From Bacteroidales bacterium (GTDB lineage: Bacteria > Bacteroidota > Bacteroidia > Bacteroidales > VadinHA17): a DNA stretch of 52,980 nucleotides. Of the stretch, positions 44,567-52,980 are shown piece by piece. A program made the translations under genes and the position numbers. The stretch covers positions 1-52,980 of the forward strand of contig JALONT010000021.1 of NCBI GenBank assembly GCA_025454795.1. Reading direction: 5' to 3'. Position 1 is the stretch's first letter. Each line of letters opens with the position of its first letter. The notes beneath the pieces were generated by a model. That model was not told the origin of the DNA and did not search any database. It saw only the letters and a list, made by a program, of their open reading frames with translations.

Positions 44567-46954
44567 CTATAAATTTACTTGTACTGTCCGATTGGCTATC
44601 AAGCTGTTAACAAGGGCTTTGAGCTCATCAATTTCTTTTTGCTGGGATTCAATCTGGTTCTGTTGCTCTTTTATAGCCTCAACAAAGAGGGCTGAAGTCT
44701 GAGAGTAATTAATCCCTTTCAATCCATCCACAGGGTTGGTGAAAACAATCTCGGGTACAATTGGCTCAACTTCCTGGGCTATCATTCCTATTTGCCGGAT
44801 TTTTGAAGAATCATTTCTCCATGTAAAACTTACTCCCCTTAAATGATTAATCCGATCAAGAGCATCTGTGATTTGACATATATTTTCTTTCCTTCGAACA
44901 TCTGATGTTGCCGTTGTTAGTGTCCCATCAGCCATAATATTCAGATTATTTCCAAAAGTTCCTGAGCTGACACCTCTAAAGCGGGCATTACCATTCACAT
45001 CGAGTAATTGAGTGGGTGAAGCATGACCAATTGCTATGTTACCGTTTTTAAGTACTACAAGTGCATCGCATCTTAAAGTACTGCTTGTTCCATTACCTAT
45101 AACAAATAATCTGTCTGAATCATTCCATCCTGTTAAGGATATCGGTGTATAGGTTGTATTAAACCTTCCGATTACGGTTTCATAGCCGGACGCTGCCGTT
45201 GTATTGTTACCTAATGTGGTAGAACTGGTTCCATTTGCTTTCGTATTATATCCCATTGCAACCGAGTATTGACCTGAAGCTATTGTACCATTTCCTGCAG
45301 CAAATGAAAATTCTCCATTTGCAAATGTACCGTCACCCATTGCTACTGAGGCATATCCATTTGAATTTGCCCAGGAACCCATTGCAACAGAACGATCTCC
45401 GATTGCATTTGATGGTCCAAGCGCAACCGAAGTGTATCCCTTTGCGTATGAGGATGAACCTAACGCTGTAGAATATTGACCGATTGCTTTTGAATCTGTT
45501 CCTATTGCAATGGAATACCTGCCTTTTGAATATGCGATATATCCTAAAGCCGTTGAAAATTGTCCATTTGAAGATGTCAGGTAGCCAATAGCAGTTGAAA
45601 ATCCTCCCCTGGATGTATCTGCAAGTCCTAAAGCAAATGATCCATCTCCAATTGACCTTGATCCCTGTCCGATTGCAAAGGAATAATTTCCCAAAGCTCT
45701 TGCTACCTCTGTCGGATTTCCATCATTATCAACTCCTGCACTACCAAATGCAAAACTTCTATACCCGCTTGCATTTGCACCTCTTCCCAGGGCATAACTT
45801 TCAGTATTCATTGCTTTTGCATCTTCTCCTAAAGCAAATGAATTTATTTTTTCGGCAACAGCATTTTTACCGATTGCCGTTGAGTAATCTCCCCTGGCAA
45901 TTGCCTTATAACCCAGTGCCTGAGAATACTTACCTTTTGCTTTTGATTCAAAACCCGAAGCAAATGAGTTTACCCCTACACTGTCTTTATTCTCAATTAG
46001 TACCTTCCCTGTCATAAAAGCATTCTTTTGCGGGTACCAGAGTATCCTGTTCTGTGATGGTTTGATAATGCCTGTTGTATCAATTGCAACATTAAAAAAG
46101 TTCTGAATTCCATTTTTTGACATATCATAGCTGCCCACAGCAAAGCCTCCCTTTTTGCCTTTTGTCAGAGGATTATTGTCAATATATATCCTCACACTGT
46201 CTTCACTTACATCAAGATAATTCTGAACTTCTACTCCTTTCGACATGTCATACCCTCCAACCGCAAAACCACCTTTTTTTGCTTTGGTCAATGGATTGCT
46301 GTCAAGATACATCCTGATGCTGTCCTTCGAAACCACTAGATATTTCTGTGATTCAGCTTTCCCTTCGCCAAAGCTGCCTACGGCAAAGCCTCCTTTTTTA
46401 CCTTTAGCTCCATCTGCTACATATACTCTTACTCCTTCAGGATAAACAGCAAAAACAGTCTGTCCAATCTTGTTTTTAACCTCAAATAATGTCGAGTCGA
46501 CTGATGACTCCGATCCCCTGATACCAAGTCTTTCTATCGGTCCCTCCACATCTTTTGCAACAAGTGAATAAGGTACCGACAATATTTGGGCAGTACCCAT
46601 TTCTGTCACTGTCCCGACAGGGTATTCAACAGTCGTTTTCAGGTAAAGAGGCTGTGCTTTCCAGTCGATCAGATCGAATGAGGCAACGGTACCTGAAACA
46701 TTTGTACCTGATCCTACAGCAAAGGATATCATGCCAGACGGATTTGAAGTAACATCATGATACTCTTCCCAGATCACGGTCCCTCCTGGAAGAGCTGTCT
46801 TTATTGCAACTGTCACCTTTAGTGGCTTGTCCTTGAGAACTTCACCAGCAGTATTTCGGACTATAGCCTGGTAGTTAAAGCCCTGAGGGATTTGCGAAGA
46901 CAAAAGATAAAAGATAAAAAATAAAAGAATGGTAAGGGAGAGTTTTGACTTCAT
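44567..46954 (-). CDS. YadA-head-like repeat protein with S74 intramolecular-chaperone C-terminus
   Basis: 795 residues with a signal peptide (about 1-20). Order: a Bacteroidota N-terminal domain (about 24-150), three tandem copies of a segment with KKGGFAVGSYDMSK (about 180-290), many 14-16-residue YadA/Hep_Hag head repeats (about 335-600; SxALG and SxAIG turns), and a C-terminal S74 peptidase domain. The S74 motif SDVRRKENI begins at S684 with a Lys downstream, as in phage tailspike chaperone domains that self-cleave. A final coiled coil (EQQNQIESQQKEIDELKALV) should trimerise it. Inference: a trimeric surface fibre. The signal-peptide codons contain a 7-bp tandem array (46902-46929). Confidence 0.88.
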   Translation of the reverse strand: MKSKLSLTILLFFIFYLLSSQIPQGFNYQAIVRNTAGEVLKDKPLKVTVAIKTALPGGTVIWEEYHDVTSNPSGMISFAVGSGTNVSGTVASFDLIDWKAQPLYLKTTVEYPVGTVTEMGTAQILSVPYSLVAKDVEGPIERLGIRGSESSVDSTLFEVKNKIGQTVFAVYPEGVRVYVADGAKGKKGGFAVGSFGEGKAESQKYLVVSKDSIRMYLDSNPLTKAKKGGFAVGGYDMSKGVEVQNYLDVSEDSVRIYIDNNPLTKGKKGGFAVGSYDMSKNGIQNFFNVAIDTTGIIKPSQNRILWYPQKNAFMTGKVLIENKDSVGVNSFASGFESKAKGKYSQALGYKAIARGDYSTAIGKNAVAEKINSFALGEDAKAMNTESYALGRGANASGYRSFAFGSAGVDNDGNPTEVARALGNYSFAIGQGSRSIGDGSFALGLADTSRGGFSTAIGYLTSSNGQFSTALGYIAYSKGRYSIAIGTDSKAIGQYSTALGSSSYAKGYTSVALGPSNAIGDRSVAMGSWANSNGYASVAMGDGTFANGEFSFAAGNGTIASGQYSVAMGYNTKANGTSSTTLGNNTTAASGYETVIGRFNTTYTPISLTGWNDSDRLFVIGNGTSSTLRCDALVVLKNGNIAIGHASPTQLLDVNGNARFRGVSSGTFGNNLNIMADGTLTTATSDVRRKENICQITDALDRINHLRGVSFTWRNDSSKIRQIGMIAQEVEPIVPEIVFTNPVDGLKGINYSQTSALFVEAIKEQQNQIESQQKEIDELKALVNSLIANRTVQVNL
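46902..46929. repeat. Heptamer array AAAAGAT inside the signal-peptide codons
   Basis: Four units: AAAAGAT twice, AAAAAAT, AAAAGAA. On the coding strand they encode the hydrophobic core of the signal peptide (residues about 9-18 of the YadA-like protein). The unit is 7 bp, so gain or loss of one unit shifts the reading frame. Confidence 0.75.
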
Positions 46955-46971
46955 GGTATGAAAGGTTTAAA

Positions 46972-47027
46972 GGCGCAGGGGCTTAGCGGCGCAGCGGCGC
47001 AGTGGCTTAGCGACGAAGCAGCGCAAT
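46972..47027. repeat. Period-8 array, seven octamers of the GGCGCAGC type
   Basis: Units in order: GGCGCAGG, GGCTTAGC, GGCGCAGC, GGCGCAGT, GGCTTAGC, GACGAAGC, AGCGCAAT. It begins 17 bp upstream of the start of the YadA-like gene. Several units are identical to those in the arrays at 3.8 and 6.2 kb. Confidence 0.87.
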
Positions 47028-47163
47028 GGCCTTAAGAGACCCGGCCTGTGGTTAAAAAAAAAGAAACTAATAAGAAAGTTAGGACAAAATTGAATGCAAG
47101 TCAAGTTTTTTTAACAAGCAGATATAAAAAATTGGGAAATAGCCTGAAATGGCGTTTAGTAAC

Positions 47164-48546
47164 TTATTTAATAATTATTTTTTCAAAGTATTTTTTGTTG
47201 GACTTATCAGTAGCAATAATAAAATAGATGCCTTCTGAAAATCCTGAAACGTCTATAGGAGTTTTGGCTGTATTAATCCATATTTCCCCATTCATATCAA
47301 TCAATTTGACATTCTGAACATCAATGCCAATATTTAACAAGTCAGTCACAGGATTAGGATAACAAACGGTTATTTTCTCCTTCTTTATAGTATTAGCAAA
47401 AGTTGGAATCAGAGCACTTACTTTACCATCTTTATCTGTTTTAATTAACAAAACATCGTCTGAATTATTTCTGTCCGGATTATCAGAATAGTAGCCGGTA
47501 ATTAAATATCCGCTATCCGGAGTAAGTATCAAATCATTTGCAAAGCAATCAAAATCATCAAAGTTTCTATTCCATACTGTATCACCAAGTGAATTAATTT
47601 TTGTTAATCTGATGTACGTACCATAACCCTCATTTATTATTATGTTGCTAACAAAAATCATAGATGAATCCTTATTCTCAACTACCTTCGTAATACAATC
47701 ATCTATTTCATCCTGATGATATAGCTTTGTCCAGATTGTATCACCATTTTGTTTCGTTTTTATTAAAAATCCGGTTGATCTGTTTGAGGGTAAATAATAA
47801 CCACCTGTTAGAATAATCGAAGAATCTATTGTTTCAAATGCATATTTTACCCGGGCATTATTATTAGTATAATAAGTTTTTGTCCAAAGTGTGTCACCAT
47901 TCTGATTTAATTTTATGAGGCCATATTTTTCTGAATAATCTTCTTTAATAATTCTACCGGATAGTATATAATTATTGCCCTTTGTTTGATTTAAAGAAAG
48001 GAATCCAAGTGTTTCATATTTCTTTATCCATAGACTATCCCCCAGATCATTAACCTTAAGAATAAATCCATAACTTGGTGGACCCCAAATCTGCCCTGTC
48101 AATAAAAATTCATTATCATTTGTTTTTGTTAAGGAAGACATGCTTATATTGAAGCCGGTTATATATTTTCTATACCAAATAGTCCTGGAATCTTTATTAA
48201 TCATATGTAAGTATACCCCCTCTCCTCCATCAATATATCCGGCTAAAATTAAACTTGTATCGTTATATTCTTGTATTCTACATCCATTTCTATTGGAAGA
48301 TAAATGCGGAAAATACTTTGTAAAAATTGTGTCCCCATTGAATTTTGTGTTAATCAGATATGATGAGGTCCTGGTTGGCAATAATGAATAAGTATCTCCA
48401 TAAACATAAATATTTGAATCCCTGTCGATAATTGAAGAATTTCCATAATCGCCTTCATTTCCACCATATGTTTTTATAAATGTTTTTTGTCCATATGCCT
48501 GGAAAGTCATACTTACCAAAAGAAACTTCAGTAATGTTTTTTTCAT
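47164..48546 (-). CDS. Secreted beta-propeller-like protein with T9SS type A sorting domain
   Basis: 460 residues with a signal peptide ending near QAYGQ (residue 20). The body has about seven repeats of 45-50 residues with aromatic and Gly-rich turns (TYGGNEGDYGNSSIIDRDSNIYVYGDTYS; NSLGDTVWNRNF; TDKDGKVSALIP), suggesting a propeller. The last 65 residues begin CYPNPVTDLLNIG and end KKYFEKIIIK, the T9SS type A C-terminal domain that is cleaved on secretion. The YPNP start and the GIYFIIATD strand are diagnostic. The ligand is unknown. It lies alone between the YadA-like gene and the M48 protease. Confidence 0.9.
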   Translation of the reverse strand: MKKTLLKFLLVSMTFQAYGQKTFIKTYGGNEGDYGNSSIIDRDSNIYVYGDTYSLLPTRTSSYLINTKFNGDTIFTKYFPHLSSNRNGCRIQEYNDTSLILAGYIDGGEGVYLHMINKDSRTIWYRKYITGFNISMSSLTKTNDNEFLLTGQIWGPPSYGFILKVNDLGDSLWIKKYETLGFLSLNQTKGNNYILSGRIIKEDYSEKYGLIKLNQNGDTLWTKTYYTNNNARVKYAFETIDSSIILTGGYYLPSNRSTGFLIKTKQNGDTIWTKLYHQDEIDDCITKVVENKDSSMIFVSNIIINEGYGTYIRLTKINSLGDTVWNRNFDDFDCFANDLILTPDSGYLITGYYSDNPDRNNSDDVLLIKTDKDGKVSALIPTFANTIKKEKITVCYPNPVTDLLNIGIDVQNVKLIDMNGEIWINTAKTPIDVSGFSEGIYFIIATDKSNKKYFEKIIIK

Positions 48547-48681
48547 ATCTGGTACTTCAGTGTTGGTTAATTAAGTTATATGAAAGTTGTTTTTAGTAAT
48601 CGCAGATAACTTATTAGTGTTTTGTACATGATCTTTAACACATGTTCATCGTATGCTGCAGCCAAAATTAAAGTTCTCCTA

Positions 48682-50148
48682 TTATTCGCCAACGATCTTT
48701 ATAAGCTTGCCGGCCTGTACTTTGTCTGTAAGCTCCATATTATTCAATAAAGCAAGTTCGGCTTTCTTTGTCTCCGGAATTCCATAATAGGTAAATGCAT
48801 CAGCAAGAGTGCCGGTACTTTGAACTGCTTTAACATGGAGTCGTATTGGTTTTACATTTATTTTTGAAGCATCAGTCAGTTTGGAAAAGCTTTTCATTGA
48901 TGATTCAAGCGTACCACTTAAGGTATTAAAATCAGCTTCCGCAGATACCCCATGAAAAACATAGATCATGTTATCATAACTTATGAAATAAGAAAGCACC
49001 TCATTGGTTGACTCTGCGCCTGTTGACTGGTCCTTTGTAACCTGTTTGCTAAGCGTCACAATGGCGGGCATTCCGTTGACTGTTGATTTATTACTGTTCT
49101 GGAGTGTGAGACCAATTTGTGCCAAAGTAGTGTCTGCGGCTGCCTGTAAAGTTTTTTGCCTGGAAAGGGTAAAGAGCATTAATGCCTTACCGTCTGTCGG
49201 TGAAATAGCAACCTGAAGCGGAGTGTTTTCCAGCTTCCATCCTGAAGGAAAAGAGAACTTAAATTTAAGTTCCGGGTGATAAAATATATTCCCTTCAACA
49301 TAACCCTGTTTCGGATCCTCCCCATATACAATCCCGTCGATCAGTTTAAGATAACTATCCTGATTAACTTTATATTCAGGAAGATTTAGTCTGGTTTGCC
49401 ACTCTGTAGCTTTTTCATTCACAGCATTATACCTGTCCCCCGGATCAGGATGTGTTGAAAGAAAAGTAGGAACACCACCTTCACTGCTGGACATATTCAT
49501 TTTATTCAGTACCTGAAAAAAATCTGCCATTTTGTGGGCGTCATAACCTATTTTTGATGAATATTCAACTCCCAGACGATCAGCTTCCCGTTCATCGGTT
49601 CTGCTAAAACTTAAGAACAACAGTTGCATTCCCTGCATTGCAGTCTCAGCATATTGTGCGAATTTTTCTGATGCTATCATTCCACCTATTAAAACCAGCT
49701 GTCCCAATGTTTGTTTGGATTGCCGGCTTACTGAATGGCGGGCTGTAACATGTCCCATCTCATGACCAATCACTCCTGCCAGTTCTGCTTCATTATTCAG
49801 CTGGGCCAGAATACCCCGGGTCAGATAAATATATCCTCCGGGAACAGCAAAGGCATTTACTACCGGTGAATCTACAACCTTGACATGGTATTCAAGATTA
49901 GGCCGATGACAGATAACAGCCATTTCTTTGCCCTTTGCCTGTACAAAAGCCTGCATACCGGCATCCTGGTATTCTCCGAAAGTGGCCATTACCTGGGGAT
50001 CATACGAGATCCCAAGCTGAATTTCCTGAGCTTCTGACATCAGCATAATTTGCCTTTTGCCAGTAACCGGATTGACTGCACATGAAATTACAATCAAAAC
50101 AACAGACACCAGTAATGTAACTTCACATAGAATGTTTAGTCGTTTCAT
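48682..50148 (-). CDS. M48-family metalloprotease lipoprotein
   Basis: 488 residues with a lipoprotein signal (VSVVLIVISC, Cys near 23). The zinc motif is H129-E-M-G-H133 in AGVIGHEMGHVTARHSVSRQ, and the third ligand lies in READRLGVEYSSKIGYD. The mature start NPVTGKRQIMLMSEAQEIQLG is typical of the BepA/Loi-type M48C periplasmic proteases, which act in outer-membrane protein quality control. The region after about 290 is an extra domain (FSFPSGWKLENTP onward), and a LysM-like tail (KAELALLNNMELTDKVQAGKLIKIV) closes it. Confidence 0.92.
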   Translation of the reverse strand: MKRLNILCEVTLLVSVVLIVISCAVNPVTGKRQIMLMSEAQEIQLGISYDPQVMATFGEYQDAGMQAFVQAKGKEMAVICHRPNLEYHVKVVDSPVVNAFAVPGGYIYLTRGILAQLNNEAELAGVIGHEMGHVTARHSVSRQSKQTLGQLVLIGGMIASEKFAQYAETAMQGMQLLFLSFSRTDEREADRLGVEYSSKIGYDAHKMADFFQVLNKMNMSSSEGGVPTFLSTHPDPGDRYNAVNEKATEWQTRLNLPEYKVNQDSYLKLIDGIVYGEDPKQGYVEGNIFYHPELKFKFSFPSGWKLENTPLQVAISPTDGKALMLFTLSRQKTLQAAADTTLAQIGLTLQNSNKSTVNGMPAIVTLSKQVTKDQSTGAESTNEVLSYFISYDNMIYVFHGVSAEADFNTLSGTLESSMKSFSKLTDASKINVKPIRLHVKAVQSTGTLADAFTYYGIPETKKAELALLNNMELTDKVQAGKLIKIVGE

Positions 50149-50207
50149 TTCTATTGGTTTTTAGTAATTACATTGTTGTTCTTATAATACTGGTATGTTT
50201 CATTGTT

Positions 50208-51335
50208 TTATGAGAAATCAAATCCTGAAATATACGCTGGTGCATCATAAAAATGATCCTTTTCCTCCTCAGAGAAATTAATGAATTTTGTATAAACCAA
50301 TCCCGGTTTTGCATTAAGCATCCTGTTCAATGCCCCCATTTTTACTTCAGTTCTTAACTTGTCAAAGAGTTCGCTGCGGTCATCAAGCCAGGTAAGTCCG
50401 GTATGGAAACTCTCTGCGGCACATGCTGATTCAAAAAGATCTGCAAGGTCCGTCTCTCTTCCTTTTCTGCAGTAGATGGCATCAAAAACAAGATATTTGA
50501 ATTCGCCCGGCCTGAATAATCTGCGGAAATATGGAGTTCCCGGAAGCACTTTCATCATTACCCAGCCCCAGATTCCCGGAATATCATATACTTTATAAGA
50601 TGAAGGTATTGTACAAACTCCTGCAATGATCTCATCTCCCTCTTTCAGAACATAATACCGGTCATCATGAAAAGCATATTCCGGTGTGAAAAAAGAGTAG
50701 TTGCGGTAATACTCCTTCAGAAGGTCATTCATTTTTGCTTTTTCTGAAGCAGCTAGTTTTACTACCCTGGGATCGGGTTTAGGAGAGAAACGGCTGAAAG
50801 CAACGGTCAGAAAGGATCTTATATATTCATATCCTGCCCGGGTTACAAGGTTTTTTGATCTTTCATTCATGCTTTCAATAAAAGCATACATTATATGTTT
50901 ATTATTTTCAAAAACCTCCGGCAGACCGAGCATGTGAGGCTTGCTGAAAATCTCCAGGGTTTTTTTCTTAAAAGTGTCATCTGACTCCGGCTTTATCACT
51001 GCTTTCTCGCGTCTCCTCCAGTTAATATCTGACTGGTATGTTGATTGAAAGGCAAGATACCTTATGTATGTTGAAGGACACCTCAATGCTCCCTGCCCGG
51101 AAGTCCTGAAGCAGGCGCCGACCGTTCCGGTAATCCTGTTTTTTTTGTAAAGAGAGACAAATCTTATCTGGTCTTTGTAAGCAGCTATGCGGGGAGCAAT
51201 ATTCTGAAGAGAAAACCTTAATCCGCCTTCCGAACCCTGCACTGCATGATTCAGAATATCGAGGATCCCCTCAGTGGCATGATCGGTAACTTTTACTTCA
51301 AGTCCGTGAAAATCAAGTATTGTCTTTTCAAACAT
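50208..51335 (-). CDS. GNAT-like acyltransferase-type protein of unknown function
   Basis: 375 residues from the ATG at 51335; a TTG at 51374 would overlap the DUF4197 gene and is rejected. There is no signal peptide. The middle and C-terminal part show strands and helices of the acyl-CoA N-acyltransferase fold (IMYAFIESMNERSKNLVTRAGYEYI; YYVLKEGDEIIAGVCTI), similar to double-GNAT proteins of Bacteroidota. No catalytic residue can be fixed with confidence. It may transfer an acyl group to an amine or lipid. It is separated by 16 bases from the DUF4197 gene, so the two are probably co-transcribed. Confidence 0.65.
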   Translation of the reverse strand: MFEKTILDFHGLEVKVTDHATEGILDILNHAVQGSEGGLRFSLQNIAPRIAAYKDQIRFVSLYKKNRITGTVGACFRTSGQGALRCPSTYIRYLAFQSTYQSDINWRRREKAVIKPESDDTFKKKTLEIFSKPHMLGLPEVFENNKHIMYAFIESMNERSKNLVTRAGYEYIRSFLTVAFSRFSPKPDPRVVKLAASEKAKMNDLLKEYYRNYSFFTPEYAFHDDRYYVLKEGDEIIAGVCTIPSSYKVYDIPGIWGWVMMKVLPGTPYFRRLFRPGEFKYLVFDAIYCRKGRETDLADLFESACAAESFHTGLTWLDDRSELFDKLRTEVKMGALNRMLNAKPGLVYTKFINFSEEEKDHFYDAPAYISGFDFS

Positions 51336-51351
51336 GACGGTATTCAGGTGA

Positions 51352-52113
51352 TTAATTTGAAGCCGGAGTGTCAAGACTCCCGAAAACTCTCTTGAGCAGC
51401 GGAGTGACCCTTGCGGAAACCTCTTTTCTTATTTTCAACTCCTCAATCTCAACTTTAGAAAACATACCTGCAAGGGCTTTGTTTGTCAGGTAATCATCTA
51501 AATCAGTATTCACAGGCTTCAGGTTTATAAGTTTCCCGGCAATGGAGTTGGCAACTGTATTCCACCTTGATGTGAGGGTCTGCCAGGAATCTTTTGTCGA
51601 AATTGTACCAACTATGTCCTTTTCCGTAGAAGCTTGTATTTTCGGCTTATACAATGCATACAATTCATTGTAAGTTGTGTTTTTCAGGTATGTTGTTGCG
51701 GCATTATCAGTTCCTTTAAGAATCCCGAAAGCATCCTGAATTGACATTTTGGTAATGCTGCTGACAAATATTGGAGCAACCTCTTTTGCTGCATCTTCTG
51801 CAGCTCTGTTTATTCTCAGAATAACATCCTGGACAAGTTGTTCGCCACCTGGTATTTTAGAGATATTATCTATTATAGTTTTTGCTTCGTCCGGAAGAAG
51901 AATCTTTATTGCAGCATCGCCGAAATATCCGTTTTCAAGTGAGAGTTTTTCCGCTGATTTCTTTGCCCCTGTTGAAAGAGCCTCCCTGAGTCCGCTGATT
52001 ACTTCGCTTTCTGTAAGAGGAAGGGTCCCTGTAGTCTGGAGCAGGCTCAGAAATTCAGCACAGCCGCAAAAGATCACCAACAGTGCAATCAAAGAAATTG
52101 TTCTTGCTTTCAT
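51352..52113 (-). CDS. DUF4197 lipoprotein
   Basis: 253 residues with a lipoprotein signal (LIALLVIFCGC). The mature part is helical and matches the DUF4197 family: LTESEVISGLREALSTGAKKSAEKLS, then GYFGDAAIKILLPDEAK, and a closing segment with NKALAGMFSKVEIEELKIRKEV. The family is common in proteobacteria and Bacteroidota, and its function is unknown. The N-terminal helices resemble pore- or carrier-like bundles, which is weak evidence. The gene is 16 bp upstream of the GNAT-like gene in the direction of transcription. Confidence 0.88.
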   Translation of the reverse strand: MKARTISLIALLVIFCGCAEFLSLLQTTGTLPLTESEVISGLREALSTGAKKSAEKLSLENGYFGDAAIKILLPDEAKTIIDNISKIPGGEQLVQDVILRINRAAEDAAKEVAPIFVSSITKMSIQDAFGILKGTDNAATTYLKNTTYNELYALYKPKIQASTEKDIVGTISTKDSWQTLTSRWNTVANSIAGKLINLKPVNTDLDDYLTNKALAGMFSKVEIEELKIRKEVSARVTPLLKRVFGSLDTPASN

Positions 52114-52195
52114 TATCTCATAATTTTAGAAATCCAATGCAAGATACAAATAATGGAGTATGTTGAAAAAAATACCCCCGGGGAAATGGATCATA

Positions 52196-52867
52196 TCATA
52201 AAAAACCGGGAAGCAGAGCATTTGAGATCACCAGGTCTTCGGGATTTGTTATTTTTATGTTTTCCCTGTTCCCCTCAACGAGATTGATCTTTATGCCTGT
52301 TTTCTCAAGCACAGTTGCATCATCGGTAAATTCTGGCATGTAATCCTGCTGATATGCTTTTTTGATCAGTCCTGCATTGAAAACCTGGGGTGTCTGTACC
52401 TGTTTGACATGCAGTCTGTTAATTGGTGTATTTCCAGTCTCGGTAACCATTCTTAATGTATCCGATGGGGATGTAACGGGTATTGCATTGCCCAGCTTTT
52501 CTGCTGTTTCAAAACATCTTTTAATCGTATCAGGACTGACAAACGGTCTCACCCCGTCGTGAATTGCCACAAGACCCGGTTCTTTCACAAATTCTAATCC
52601 GTTCCTGACGGAGAAAAATCGGGCTTTACCGCCCTTGACAAGTGTATGAGGAATATTAAACGAATATTTCTTCTGAAGTTCTGCCCAAAAGAGGAGCTGG
52701 TTCTCAGGGAGGACAGTAATTATTTCTATAGATTCGTCAAATGCCTTGAATCTTTCAAGGGTATGCATCAATACTGGCCGCCCGGCAAGTTCAAGATACT
52801 GTTTGGGAATCCCGGCAGCCATTCTTTTGCCGCTACCGCCCGCAACTATAACAGCATACAGTTTCAT
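52196..52867 (-). CDS. ispD: 2-C-methyl-D-erythritol 4-phosphate cytidylyltransferase
   Basis: 223 residues. It transfers CMP from CTP to methylerythritol phosphate, the third step of the MEP isoprenoid pathway. Seen: the nucleotide-binding start IVAGGSGKRMAAGIPKQYLELAGRPVLMHTLE, LVKGGKARFFSVRNGL, VAIHDGVRPFVSPD, LHVKQVQTPQVFN, and the final ITNPEDLVISNALL. IspF and other MEP genes are not in view; the 113 bases between the start and the window edge show no gene. The ATG at 52867 is the first of the conserved start. Confidence 0.95.
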   Translation of the reverse strand: MKLYAVIVAGGSGKRMAAGIPKQYLELAGRPVLMHTLERFKAFDESIEIITVLPENQLLFWAELQKKYSFNIPHTLVKGGKARFFSVRNGLEFVKEPGLVAIHDGVRPFVSPDTIKRCFETAEKLGNAIPVTSPSDTLRMVTETGNTPINRLHVKQVQTPQVFNAGLIKKAYQQDYMPEFTDDATVLEKTGIKINLVEGNRENIKITNPEDLVISNALLPGFL

Positions 52868-52980
52868 TTCATGGTAACTAATTAGTTGATCCTTATTAAT
52901 ACACGTTTTTCATTAATTCGTTAGCGTTGGATATTTACCGGAACCAAAATAAGTCTCTGGCAAATCCAGCCAAAAATTAA

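Noticed and set aside
45235-46445. Several His/Leu-rich plus-strand frames opposite the YadA-like gene
   Set aside because: They are antisense shadows of the regular head repeats, with low-complexity composition and no start-site support.
44567-46954. Prophage tail-fibre gene
   Set aside because: The S74 domain suggests it, but there are no phage structural, lysis or integrase genes nearby and the protein has a signal peptide and a Bacteroidota N-terminal domain.

Overview
The window reads as chromosomal DNA of a member of the Bacteroidota, most likely class Bacteroidia. Evidence: type IX secretion (T9SS) hallmarks (a gliding-motility-type C-terminal sorting domain, a PorP/SprF protein, a YPNP-type sorting domain), several lipoproteins with a Cys just after the hydrophobic segment, families common in this phylum (FISUMP, DUF5916, DUF1080, UpxY, a eukaryote-like IleRS) and -7 promoter boxes of the TAnnTTTG type. 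The genus cannot be read from the sequence. There is no intact prophage, transposase or CRISPR array.

Layout. 1-3.8 kb: 3' part of a giant repeat adhesin exported by T9SS, then a PorP/SprF gene. 3.9-6.6 kb: UpxY antiterminator, UDP-glucuronate decarboxylase, a four-helix-bundle (S23/IVS-type) gene and a DksA-like regulator. 6.7-16.1 kb: housekeeping genes (ileS, sirtuin, ubiX, a YhbP-like flavoprotein, riboflavin synthase, a rhodanese, dnaG), with a second four-helix-bundle gene. 16.2-25.1 kb: lipoprotein, a thioester-type alpha-2-macroglobulin and pbpC, the last two directly abutting. 25.3-35 kb: Nudix hydrolase, DUF2007, CorA-like transporter, proline catabolism (P5C dehydrogenase), lipid kinase, a YncE/phosphoesterase fusion, DUF1080 and an orphan HlyD adaptor. 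35.1-35.55 kb: tRNA-Val, a GIY-YIG nuclease gene and a broken second copy of the tRNA. 36.3-39 kb: a PIN/DUF6364 toxin-antitoxin pair and a FISUMP protein bracketed by 87-bp direct repeats. 39-48.5 kb: surface proteins, an MBL-fold hydrolase and a SiaC-like regulator. 48.7-52.9 kb: M48 protease, an acyltransferase-like protein, DUF4197 and ispD.

The unusual content lies between the genes. Many gaps hold short degenerate tandem arrays with a period of exactly 7 or 8 bp, often as two inverted arms. Two arm pairs enclose the two four-helix-bundle genes, and similar paired arms occur without a gene. Short perfect hairpins sit inside other repeats: three 16-bp palindromes interrupt the broken tRNA copy and another interrupts an inverted repeat at 30.2 kb. 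One 7-bp array lies inside the signal-peptide codons of a surface protein, where a change in copy number would shift the frame. These arrays, the four-helix-bundle genes and the tRNA/GIY-YIG unit are the best candidates for an undescribed mobile or repeat-generating system.
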